Assembly (NCBI GenBank): GCA_948470475.1
Contig: OX419335.1
Location: forward strand, 19,123,479 to 19,187,478
Direction: 5' to 3'
Source of the DNA: Galaxea fascicularis
Taxonomy: Eukaryota; Cnidaria; Anthozoa; Scleractinia; Euphylliidae
DNA length: 64,000 bases
Shown: positions 1 to 12,900 of the stretch, one piece after another
Numbering within the stretch: the stretch's first letter is position 1
Layout: each line of letters opens with the position of its first letter
The notes under the pieces: model-generated
Databases searched by the model: none
What the model was told of the DNA's origin: nothing
The model's input: the letters and a program-made list of their open reading frames with translations, nothing else
Program-made: the position numbers and the translations under genes

Positions 1-152
1 AATTAGCTGTACAATCGGACCGTGGAATTGGTTTGTTTATCACACATTGCCGTCGCTCTAGTCGAAATGAAACTGATTTGCTTTTCAGCGCTTGTTCTCT
101 AACTCGCGTGGGAAAAGTTGTCGGTACACGGGTTTGTTCGAAGACTTCGAAG
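1..152 (+). other. Probable 5' UTR of the DAPK-like gene
   Basis: Sequence upstream of the ATG at 153. It is open in the same frame from position 33, but the only ATG that leads into the kinase N-terminus is at 153. No clear promoter motif is visible and the transcription start cannot be placed. Confidence 0.4.
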
Positions 153-3100
153 ATGACTGATTCGGTGGTTATCAGAAAGGACAATTTTGGAGATTTTTAC
201 GACGTCTTAGACGAGATAGGCCAGTGAGTAGTTTTTCAGTCGTCGTTAACAAGAAATTCGTGTGAGCTAATATTAATCTTGTTAGAAAATGTACGGACCT
301 AGTACACTAAGCCATTATAGTATTGAACTTTAGTAAGTTTATTTAAATCTTATCTTGGTTTCAGTGGACAATTTGCGGTTGTCAAGAAATGTGCGGAGAA
401 AAGTTCAGGTACAGAATTTGCTGCTAAAATTATGAAGAAAAAGGGGAGAAGAAGCTCACGGCGAGGTGTTACAACAGAAGAAATCACTCAAGAGGCAAGT
501 GTACTTCGAAAGGCTCGACACGAAGGAGTTATTTATCTGCACGAAGTCTTTGAAACCACCGCCGACTTTACCTTGGTCTTGGAACTGTAAGTATTTTAAA
601 ATTCTTCAACATTTTTTGGTAACGAAAAGCACATTTTTTTCGACGGCGTTTGCATTGCGGAACAGTAATGCAGACGTTTCGTTCCGTTTCACCTCACCCG
701 CATAACAAGATTGTGGCTCTAAAGTTGCGCGAAAAAAGTTTTCTAATTTTATACCGTTTGCGGAACTTCTCAGATGTTTTTTCGACAGCGTTTGCATTGC
801 TGAACAGTGATGCAGACGTTTCGTGCAGTTTCACCGCACCCGCATAACAAGATTGTGGCTTTAAAGCTTCGCGAAGAATTTATTCGAATTTTATACCGTT
901 TGCGGAACTTATTGAGAGGTTTGTTTTCCGATTATTTTCTTTTGTCGGCTTCAGGTGGAGTTGTAACTCTTAACATAAACACCCGTGTATTTTGTTAATC
1001 TTCTTTTGTCTCTTGTTTTTGTTATTTTTCTTCTTCAAACTGTCACGCAATCGTGAGTTCGCAGCGCAATAATGCAATAAATCTTTCAGATTTTTTTGAT
1101 GACCTTAGTATTTTTGAAAGAGGAAAGGAGCTTAAATGCCTTAAATGTATTTTTGGGAAATGAAAGCCATTTATATTTAAAGATGAATAAATATTACAAT
1201 TTCAAATAAGGTTAATAATTAATAGACTAAAACACTTAATAATTGAACAAACTAACCTAAAATGTTCTTATCTGTGTTGTAGTCTTACTGTATGTGGTGT
1301 TGCACCCTTTCCCTCTCTTAAGCCCCGGCCAAACGATCGCAACATTTCAACACAACATAGCCCAACATTGTTGGATCATGTTGCGACATGTTGCGAAGGG
1401 CTGGCCAAACGCATGCAACATCACGCAACAGTCTACGCAATACTTTCAGCGAATATTTGTCCCGGACGTAAACATGGAGTATGTTCACCAGCGATTTCGC
1501 CTTTTGCGTTGCAAAGTTGTGGCATGTTCTCTAGTGCTGCTTGTAGAGGACGACAAGAGAGAGGTAAAAAGAGGAAAAACAAGGTTGTGGACCAAGAGAA
1601 GACAGCAGAAGGGCTACTTTGCCAACATAGTACAGGAGCTATATCTAATGATTGAAGACGTGGCGGTTTTCAGGGAAATGTCTTCCTCGGTGATTTCTTC
1701 AAGCTTTTGCATAATTCAAATTGCGCGCCACTTTCCGCCATGTTTACAAATGACGTTTAAAAAAAAACAAATCGAGCTAGTGTGCATGCCCAGACGCAAC
1801 ATTGTTGCACGAACCTGGCCAAACGACCACAACATCATGCAACATCCACAAATGTTGGGTGAAAAATTTGACCATTTTCAAATTTGAGCCAACAACACGC
1901 AACATGTCGCAACATGTCGCAACAGGGTGGCCAAACGCGCGCAACATGTTACGGCCAACAATGTTGGGATATGTTGCGCTGAATGTTGCGATCGTTTGGC
2001 CGGGGCTTTATTTCATGTGTGAAACAATTCACCCTAAATTGTATACAACTGCACCTTTAACCTTCTCTCACTCCAGTCTGCAGAGTATGGCAGAACTCAA
2101 CAAGATCTCGCGCATGCAAAGCCATTTTTAGCCGTGTGCTCTGCATGCAATACCACCAGAAGTCCAGAAATCATGTGCATGGTTGATGGTATAATTATGC
2201 CTCTTAGTCTTACAACTGCCGTGTGCAATGCTACGATTTTGATGTGCGCAATGCATGCTTAGAAAAAAAGATGCGCATGTACTTGTCATACTATGCAGAC
2301 TGGCTCTCACTGAGTGAAGGGGGTGGCAGGGTATGAACAAGAATAAGGAAAGGAAGCGGGCAGTGCAGGAGGTCTGCAAGACCCAGAAGAAGAGTAAGCA
2401 GAAACTGCTACAAATTACACATTTTTCAAAATTTTGGATAGTAGTTTCAATGGACAAGGTATAAGGAAGTCTGAGGAGCCAGTGAAAAATAGATGACAGG
2501 TTCATGTATAGGTACACAAAGGAATGAAGGATACAGGAAAGGGGGTGTTTAGACACCCATCCCCCTCCTAACGATGAACAGTATGCTGTTTTGAGCAGCA
2601 ATACTTTGAAGATATGGATGACAATAAGGGACAGTGTTTTTCAGTAAATATATCGGCGCGAGGGCCGTACTGGGAGAATATTGGCCCGAGGTCTTGACAG
2701 TACGGACTGAGCGCAGCGAGGTCCGTACAAAAAAGACAGAGGGCTGATATTCTCCCAGTAAGGTCCTGAGCAAGCTTGGTTAATAAGGGATTTATTAAAC
2801 GACTGAAGACAACACGGGAACAACGCGGGATCATTTGGGACAATACCCGGTCCAATACTTAGAGAATATCAGACTGGCAATAGAGCAATCTTATTGGTCG
2901 ATTTTAGTTATTGGCCCTCTAACTGTCTAAGTCGTGTAATAATTAATAATATACCTTCAAAAATTTCTGCATTCTGATTGGCAGAGAGCATGTCAGTTAA
3001 TCCAAACACTGCAAAAAATTGACACTTTTTGAGTGAAGCAAGATGAAATTAGTGCAAAAAGTTGAAATTAAAAGTGACTGATGGGTACCTAAAAAAACTG

Positions 3101-3873
3101 TAACAAAACAAACGCAGAATCATGTGCAAAAGCATGGCGAGGACGCCGGTGAATTTAGAAAAGCTATTTTAAGAAAGTTGAATTGAATAACAGTGCAAAA
3201 AAGTTGAGCTCTTGAAACAAGCAAGCCTGGACTTTCCACTGTTTGCTCCATTTCGGGCTTTTAAAAGCAAAAAGCATTTTGAAAGATAGGCTGATTTGAA
3301 CACTTGTTCTTTTTTCTCAGAGGATATTTTTGGTTTGTATTTCACAAACATGTCAACAAGTCATTGTCATTTTTTGGACTAATCGGGTTCTGGTTGGTGG
3401 AGCGTGTTAAACCCGCAAGGCAAAATAAAAACACTGTCTGCTGTTTGTCTGGAATTTTTGTACATATATTATAAACAAGTAATCGCATGAATTTTCTTGT
3501 GCAATTTGGAATAAATAAGCAAATTTTTCAAAGACCCCAAATTGCACTCGCCCTATGGGCTCATGCATTTTTGTTAGTCTTTGAACAATTTACTCATGCT
3601 TATTTATTCCAAATTGCACTCGAAATCATGTGATTACCTATACAAATTGTACATAATCATTAACTTTAAAAGTCTGACATTTCCATTATTTCTGATCACC
3701 CACGTTGTTTAAGGATGTGCGCACACACATTGTTCACACGCATCCCTCCTGCGCACAAAATCCATGTCACAAAGTCATGCCACATCAGCATCGAGCATAT
3801 GCGCTGAGGAAGAAAGCCAAGCAAGCCAAGCAATTTTTCAAAGACCCCAAATTGCACTCGCCCTATGGGCGCA

Positions 3874-3904
<31 letters not shown>

Positions 3905-6900
3905 TGTGCTTATTTATTCCAAATTGCACTCAAAATCATGTGATTACCTATACAAATTGTACATAATCACACAACTTAATTGCCATAGTTGTTGGAGTTC
4001 AGATACAGACTCTAACCTTTTTGTGTCTTGGCTTAATTTATAGCAAATCAGAGGATAAAACTTTAACTTCAATAAATCCTTACCAATAACAATAAAACAC
4101 TGTAACAGTCTCAAAGCTCAGAAAATTTCAACAGCTAAATGGAGTTAGAGGTGGCAACTGGGTCTTCAAAAAATATGTGTCACAAAATTTTTGTAAAATT
4201 TTCACCAGTCTTGTTGTCTCAATTTTCTTCGCAATGTTGTCTAGGAGTCTCAACTTCTTTTGCAAGGCTAAGAAGGTCTCTGGCTCACAGAAAATATGTT
4301 AGTCTCACTGTTTTGGAAAGTCTTGGATTTACCATTCGCCATCCCTGGAGTTCATGCCCACCCATCACCAATGTAGTCAGATTACTTGTGCCTGATATCA
4401 AGCTCTATTCACATTTAGGGCCAAGTCGCACTAGAGGACAATTTCAGATTTGTCCAGGACAAATCTGACTTGAAATCGGCCAGTGACAAAAAATTTGTCC
4501 GGAAAGGTACAGTCGCACTTGAAAACAAAATCTGTGAACAAAACATCACACCATGCTGTGATGAATGAAGAAAAATGAGAACGTGACCAATTTTGCCGCG
4601 AAGTCTATAGCATAGAGACTCTGCTACATATCACCTGTCAAATCATTTCCGAATTAAAACACCCTCACCATTGTTTTCCAAAATTTGTCTCAATTTGGCC
4701 TGCTCCAGAGGTAGTCGACGGCATCTTTGAAGTTTGTCCGCCCGCGACCAAATTTTGTCCTTTGGTGAACAAACCGGTCGCACTTGGTTTTTCATTGTGA
4801 TGACAGATTTTTGACATAAATAAACAGTTTTGTCCTCTAGTGCGACTTGGCCCTTAGTGTCCATATTTTTGCTCTTTATTTTTATTATGTTAATTTCTAA
4901 TCAATTATTTAAAAATACTCTAAATAACGTACATTATCACACATTTTATGGAAATGGGAAAAAAGTTCTTTTCTGTGAATCATTTCTTTTTGTCAATCAT
5001 TAACTTTAAAAGTTTGACATTTCTATTATTTCTGATCACCCACATTGTTTAAGGATGTTCACATGCACACTGTTCACACACATCCCTCCTGCGCACAAAA
5101 TCCATGCCGCAAGGTCATGCCACATCAGCCATCGAGCACGTGCGCCGAGGAAGAAAGCCAAGGAAGTAAAAGGATGGTAGCTGTTGTGTTCCCTTCACCT
5201 TAAGTTTACTCTGGTCAGTGACCCCTACTTTTCTTTCCAGAAACAGATTTTATTTACAATTGTCTCCATTATCCAAAAATGAACAAAAAGTCAATGTGGG
5301 AAGTTAAAAAAAAATCAAGATTTCTGTCCATGGGACATTGAATCCTGACATCTTGCACCTGCAAGGTGCATCAAAATATGGTCGCTAAATGCAGACTTGT
5401 TCTTCAAGGAACCTCACCAGTTGACTAAATTCACTTAATAGGTCCACTTCAACAATATTTGGCAGAGAACATTTTGCTTCAAAGGCTTAATTGCAATATT
5501 TTTGGGCTTACAGACACTGTGGCCTTTATATTCTCTGACGAAGCCTGATTTTTTCAGATTTAGGGTGTTCTGCCAGGCATGTTCTTTCCAAAATGAAGTC
5601 AGTGACCCCCCATTTCTTTTACATTTCTGACATTACTAACTCTTCATCCTACAGTGGTAAAAGTCTCAGAAAAAAATCGATGTTGGAAAATTTTCACGCA
5701 ACCATCATTAAAATGCAGGATAAAGTAATGCTTAAGCACAAAATGTAAAGCTGTCATGGGGAGAGGGAGTGGATGCTTTTTCTTCTTTGTGTATCCATTA
5801 ACTAATTAAAGCAATTTTTATTAAGGCCTTGGGCTTGTTGTTTGGGAAGGAAATATTCAACTTCTTCAGGTTTGTCATCAAAGACTCAGTTTAGTGGTTT
5901 TGCTTATTTTACAGGTTAACTGGTGGAGAACTTTTTGAATTCTTGGTTGAGCAAGAGTACCTAACAGAGATTGAAGCTATAGATTTCACGAAGCAGGTTT
6001 TGGAAGCTGTGCATTATCTCCATGACAATCACATTGTGCATCTGGACATTAAGGTGATATGCTTCTCTTAAAAGTGTATTTTTCCAACACAACATTAATG
6101 AATAATGCCTGTACCTAGCTGCACCTTTCCTTCGTGTACATGTTTAAGTGATAATCCGCAACTTAAACCCATTCTTCCTTACAGGTATTTTTGTATACGG
6201 CAAGGCCCAGTTGTTCAAAGAGCAGATTGCTTTACCCATAGGACAATTCATCAGTCCCCAGTTGTTCAGTGAGGGGACAAGTTTAGCCAGTGGATAATTT
6301 GTTATGCAGAGGACAACTGCAACTAATGTAAATTTATCCTCTGGATGGTGTCTGTTAAGACACAGAATAAAATCTGCTGGAAAATAAGTAATCCACTCTT
6401 TGAGCAACTGGGGCTAGACCACCCTTTACTGTTGAGTGTCTGTTCAGCTCCTATCAACATTGCAAGGACCAGGGCCAAGTTGCTCGAAGCATGGTTAACG
6501 CTAACCATTGGTTAAGATGTATTAAAACCAATAGCGCTAACCATACTTTGAGCAACTCAGCCCAGTAGGTTAGGTTCCCATAACAATTCCAAGTCTGTAT
6601 TTCATTTGTCTTGATGTCTTAGTTTTTAGCTTTCTTAGCCTTGATAATTCACACCAGTTACTGGAGGTTGGACAAACAGCTACTGCAGTGCATTTATAGA
6701 GTGGGGCGTGGTGTGGGAGGGGTATCAAGCCAGCCCTGGGGGGAGGGGGCTACTCCTTGGAATTCTTGGTAAGGCTGTGCTGCCCAGCCCTTTAGTTGAA
6801 CCTGACCCTGTTCTGGGCCAAAAAATGCCATTTTTCACACCCATTTTCAGACCGGCCTCTAAGATCCATACCCGTTTTCAGACCTCATGTTGCAGTTACA

Positions 6901-9900
6901 AATTTTCCCATTGGCTTATTGTAGCGTAATTAAGCTTGACATCAGTGCGGAAATCAAGACTTGGAATTCAGCTCAAATTATATATTTCCGTTACTTCTCT
7001 TTCTCCATAATTTTGGAGTTGAAAAGACAAATACGTTTATACGCTCTCGTGGTTCCCTTGAAAACCATACCCGATTTAAGACTGTAATGGTCAAAATCCA
7101 TCCCCGTTTTCAAACCAAAACGGCTCAAAAACTATGCCCTTTGGGGTGGCACATACCTATATAGCTTATATAGGGGAGTGCACCCCCTAGGGTCGGGAGT
7201 TGGTGGAGGGGGGGGGGCATCGCAGGGTAACCCCTGAAAAACTGTCTTCTAATTTGACTAGAAATGCATCTGGAGTGGTCAGGCCTGATGGAGATAACGT
7301 AGAGACTTGTTTTATGAGTACTTGGGTTGTGCAAACCAAGATCTCGTTCAGTGTTTCCACGTGGCGTTGAAAGTTTGGAAGGCCAGTTTGCTTGTCCCAA
7401 GCAAGAACTCTCCAACACGTGCTAAAGGAAAATTTATTTCCGGTGACATAAATTGAATTCTCATTTTTTTAGCCAGAGAACATCGTTTTGAAGGAAAGAG
7501 CTCAGAAAAAAGTAAAACTGATTGACTTTGGTCTGGCGAAGATAATTCCACCTGGAGAAATTGTGAGGGCTATCATGGGAACGCCGGAGTTTGTAGGTAA
7601 TTTAGACTCATTTTGTTGTTGTAGTAAGAAAAGAAGGCGTATAGTTCCTTAGCAATTAATGGTCTCGGAAACTGACAAGAAGCGAACAATAAAAGGTAAC
7701 ATGCGTGAAATTTGTCAGAGGGCAGACGAATGAAGTTTCCTTTCCTTTCATTTTCTTTATTTAAAACTTATAGAAAGTTCAAGAATTCAGAACTTGAATT
7801 AGAGTCGGACGTCAGGATTTTCAAAGTATATTGCGAATATTCACTCTTGTTTTTCCACAACCATTAGTTATCAACCGGCTAGACTTGCTAGAAGTCGACT
7901 TTAATTCGCGTAGACTGCGTATACAGTCGAGTCAGAAAAATGAGCTCAACTATTTTACGAACAACGTCATCTAATCACTGGAAGTAATGTATGCGAAGTA
8001 AAATTGGAAGGCACTTTTAGAAAGTCTATAATCAAGCTTACATTGAAAGTTGATGTCTTTCACGAAAAATCGCAAACATAAACTGGTTCAAATGAAGAAT
8101 GATCGTCGTAGTTGTGATCGAAGAAGGTAAACAAATCTGAAAGGCGACTTCAGCATGTCGGTCCACTGAGAAGTACAACATATGTACAACATATATGAAC
8201 ATATGAACCCAAAATTGACCAGCTCCTAACGTCAGTGGCTTCATAGCTCAGTTGGTAGAGCATCGCAACGGAATCGCGAGGTCACGGGTTCAATGCCCGT
8301 TGAAATCCTGAATTTTTTTCAGGCTCTGTTAAAGTACGCAATTGTAAAAACTGCCGTCACAACCGCGACGATAATTCTTCATTTGATTTCATATCCGCAG
8401 TTCACAGATGATTTCTTTCATATGTATTTACTCATAAACCGGTTCACTTCTAATGCTTTAAAATGTTGTTTATCACAAAGCGCCCGAAGTTATCAATTAC
8501 GAGCCCGTGTCGACGGCAACAGATATGTGGTAAGGGTTGTGCCTTTTTTTTTTTTTTTTTTTTTTTTTTCAGTAAAATACCGTACATGTATTAGTTTCCG
8601 GCAATAAAAGTTTTCAATGAACTTGTTGCTATCGTTGTTTTCTCGGTTGAATGCTTTCCTTAAACTACAACGATTTTTGTTCACATGACAGCGAAACATT
8701 ATCAAAGCATTATCTGGTATAGCTACTATAACTTGGTTTCACACTAAGAGCTGGGTTGGCGCAGTGGTGAGAGCGCTTGCCTTCCACCAGTCTGTCCCGG
8801 GTTCGATGAGTTCATTTATAGTTCATTTGATTTACAGTTTCCCTAATTAGTAGAGCACTTGTGTTCGGTTAGAAAGATTTGAGACTTAAATAAAGTTGTT
8901 ATTATTAGTATTATTATACCGTTAGTTCAGACACTTAATGCATGATGTAAGTAAAGATTTTTGAGAGATAAATAACTCGGCAGGGCCAGAAACACTAAGT
9001 AATCTTACGGTTGCACTTCTCAGATTTGTTCACCTTCTGGGATGTGAACCCGCGAGCGTTAGTATAAATATCAATCAGTTCTCGCTTTGTAAAATACGTT
9101 TTTTTTATTTTAGGGCGGTCGGAGTGTTGACGTACATCTTGTAAGTATTTGCTTCTTACTTCATTCAAGTGTCAAAGAACTCGTATTTAGCTGATAAAGC
9201 TTATTGGGGACATTAGTACATAATAATTAAAAAAAATAGATAACAATTCACTTTAAAACTACCCTAATCCTATAATGGGAGATAATTTAAGTTTAAAGTT
9301 GGAGAAGGATTATCGGCTTTTTTTCTCATGTATTTTACCTCGAGACGTAACTCGCTGCCGCAAATGACAGAGATCGTTCTTGAGAAAAAACATATATATA
9401 GCCGCCTAACGATAGAAAGGAGCACAGCTTGGTTTGTTTCGAAATGGCTGATATAGCGATGTTTCTCGTTACGTCACCTATTGTTATTAATGTGCCAACC
9501 AGAGGTTTATTGGCTGTTGAAACAATACATGCTATTATTCGGTGGCTGGCAAATTTGAATATCAAAAGAAATTTGACCTCAATGTTTGTAAACAAGAAAC
9601 ATCGCTATATGAGGCAGTCCTTCAATAACGTGATGATCGCTCCTGTCGGGATTCAATTGGTAGATGTTAGACTCATTTTATTGATGGGATATAGCCGCCA
9701 TGACATTCCGGCATTCTGCACTTTAAACATCTCCTTTGTTTTTTCTATAACTCGTTTAAAAAATGTTTTGTCGCTTTGAGCTTATAGAAGGGACCTCAAA
9801 TTCGGGTAGAGAGATATTCAAAAGCCTCGTGCTAATTGCCGGATACATGGGTATTTGCGATAAAAAATATACGGACTATGGTACAAGTGTTCGTAGTTCT

Positions 9901-12900
9901 CGTGCTAAAATGAAAGAGACTAATCAAACACATTTTCCCTACGTGAAGTGACTTTCTCTCAGTTCTTATCATTTTTCGTCCAGGTTAAGTGGAGCCTCCC
10001 CCTTCCTTGCTGACGATAACAACGAAATGTTTCTGAACATACAGAATGTTGAGTACGAATTTGACGACGAATACTTTGCTGAAATCAGCTCTCAAGCAAA
10101 AGATTTCATATCCCGCCTTCTTCTCAAGAACTCGAGGTAAGCTAAGTAAAGCTAGCGCGAACACATGCAAGAGTGTCACGAGAAGTCGCGTAAATGATCG
10201 AGCTTGACTTTGACTTTGGATTAAGAATTAACTCAGTGCTCAGTAATTATCTGAAAATTTGATAAGGGCAGTAGGAATACTAGGAAGTTTGGGAAGATGT
10301 CACTCGTTTATACTGTATTTATCTTGTCACATGCATTCTTTTGTTCGTTCGTTAGTCCGCCTAGTTCTCTCTCTGTTTGTTCATTCGCTCGCTCGCTCGC
10401 TCCCTTCCTCTCCCCGTTCGTTTTTTCATTCCGTTTGCTCGCTCGTTTGTTAGTTTATTCATGATTCACATAATAAAGCGATAAGTGAGTATTTTATTTG
10501 TTCATTTCAGTGATAGGTCATCTGCAAGAGATTGTTTAACTCACGCTTGGCTTAAGGTATGCACATGGTGTGATATCCATATTTTGTGGGGTGTGTTTCG
10601 CTCTTAATAACCGTGGCAGCTGACCGGTGATCACTAACTGTACGATTCTTCCTACCTCTGACGACTTTTGAACACTCGCGATTAAATCAACAGCGTCAGG
10701 ACACATTGGTGGAAGGCGAGCGCGCTCACTACTGCGCCAACCCTGCTCTCCCAAAGATACTTGAACGCCTTTCATAACTATTTTATACTGTTCCATAGAA
10801 AATACTTTGGCCTATACAATCAGTGCAGTGCAGGATTGGAAGGTTCGATGGAATACCGACGAATATACAACGACTTTACTACATTCTGATTTGCTCTATT
10901 TTCTATGACATAGTACACCACCATGATATATTCACAATGTTTGCTCTTATCTGTTGTTGATGAGACTTGGGGCAGATGCAGTGAAGCCTGGGCGCGCAGA
11001 TTCGTTGTGCGGAAAAAAACGATTCATTGGTTAGCCAAAAGGGCCTTTTCATTAATTGTGTTTCTGATGTCCTGTTTGTAACACAGTGATCGCTTTAATA
11101 TTTAGCCAGAAGCAGAAGTTTTGAAGAAAAGAAGATCGACATTAATCAAGACTGACACTTTCAAGGCATTCACGGCCAGGGCACGTTGGAAGGCAAGTGG
11201 AATGGGTTTTAAAGAGCGGTGTTCAACAGAGTTTTCAAAGTAGCTCGGGTACTTTGGTTTGCGTTACTTTACTTTGTGACAGGTGGAAACAGACGGGCAA
11301 AACAGGCTCCAATAGCTTGCTCCAGGTTCTCAGATAGTGAAGGCGCATGAGCGAGAACGAGCACCGAGCGAAGAAAATCGAGCGGGGACTGGGGATAGCG
11401 GCCGGAAGATTCTGGTTTTCGTCGCTTTAATTTCGCCTCGCTCTGCCGGCACCATCGCACCCCGTTTACTAACTGAACGCCTGGAACAGGCTAGGCGCCA
11501 ATTTCACAACGAATAAGTAGCGAAATAAAAGCCACTCGTAATCAGTTTACTCGCGCACGCAATTTCCCACATTTGGTGCCGGCTTTTCTATCGGTAATCT
11601 AAACTGTTTGAACAGCATGTTAATTCTGGTTTATTTTGCTAATGATCAGCTCCGAGTGAATTGTGGGCAGATCCAGTCCTATGTGAGGGCAAACACGACC
11701 GTTTGTCCCCACAAAGGACTGGATCTACGCACAATTCACTTGGAACTAATCATTGACAAAATGGTGTATTCTCTTTTAATTTCATATTTATCTTCTCTTT
11801 TGGTAGGAATCCATGAAGAAAGTGATTGCTATGAACAGGCTGCAGGCTATTCTAGGAAAAAAGGACGGTGCATTGTTGGCCAAAGATATATTCCTCGAGG
11901 TTTGAATTCAGACTTTTCTGTCAATTATTTTTATCACATTTAGTAACTTTATGGAAGTGCTTCCTTCCTTTTTATCTCGCTTGACATCAAGAACTGAACC
12001 AATAGCAATTAGTTTAGCCCTTGTTGCCTCGTTCAACGTAAATATTATTTTAAATTGTGCTCTCAAGAACGAGGCAACAAAGGCTAATTACTCGGGCTTC
12101 TTGTGGAATGGCGTCCGTTCTTCTTCGTTGTCGTTGGGTATCATCCACAAAACTCGCTTCCGGCGTATTTGCACAGGCGCTAAAAATAACACCAATGACA
12201 AGAAAGCCGCCATGTTGGATTTTTAAGAAGCCACGTGCCGGAGCAACGTATGGAAGCGAAGATGCAAGTAATATCTTTACTTTCATGACTATTATGATAC
12301 TTATTCCATGCATCTTGTGTACTGTACTTAGTGTCAGGATTTCGGTCATGTGTTAGTTTTATGTGTAAATACTTGAATACCTTCGGATGTTGTAATATGA
12401 ATGTGTTATCAACACAACCAATGTTGAATGTACTTGAAAAATGCGATGCATATTACAATTTTGGAAACATCATTTGCCACTTGGAAGCCCGAGTGAAGCC
12501 CAATATGGCCTCTAGTTTGAATATAAACTAAAGAATATTAAAATGGCAGCCATTTTGGAATAACGTGTATAGGAGGACGTTGCTCTTGCTCCAATTTTCG
12601 CGCCGGCACAATGTGGAAAACTTCGTTCGAACGAGAACGCTTGCCACGCAGGCTAACAAAATAAAGAATGGAGACAACAAGAGTTGATTAAGTGTCACTT
12701 GTACTTTGTGGGTTTTTACGTCACCGTGCTACTCTTGCTCCAGCAAATTTTGAGGTAGAACACAGCAAACTTGGTATGTACGGCACTGCACTATATGTTT
12801 GAGTAGGCTGCTGTTCAGTATATCGTGGGGTACCCTATGTGTGGAGCATAATTAGTAAAGAAAAGTAGTCTACGCTTTGCCCTTTAACTCCCAGGAGAGA

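Noticed and set aside
1294..1887. 197-codon open frame, long for this region
   Set aside because: It lies inside the inverted-repeat element 1321-2007 and translates repeated subterminal words; no domain.
8237..8310. Possible tRNA gene on plus
   Set aside because: A and B boxes are good, but the acceptor and anticodon stems have mismatches, the same unit recurs at 17.5 and 50.1 kb with shared non-tRNA flanks, and it sits in an intron. Best read as a SINE.
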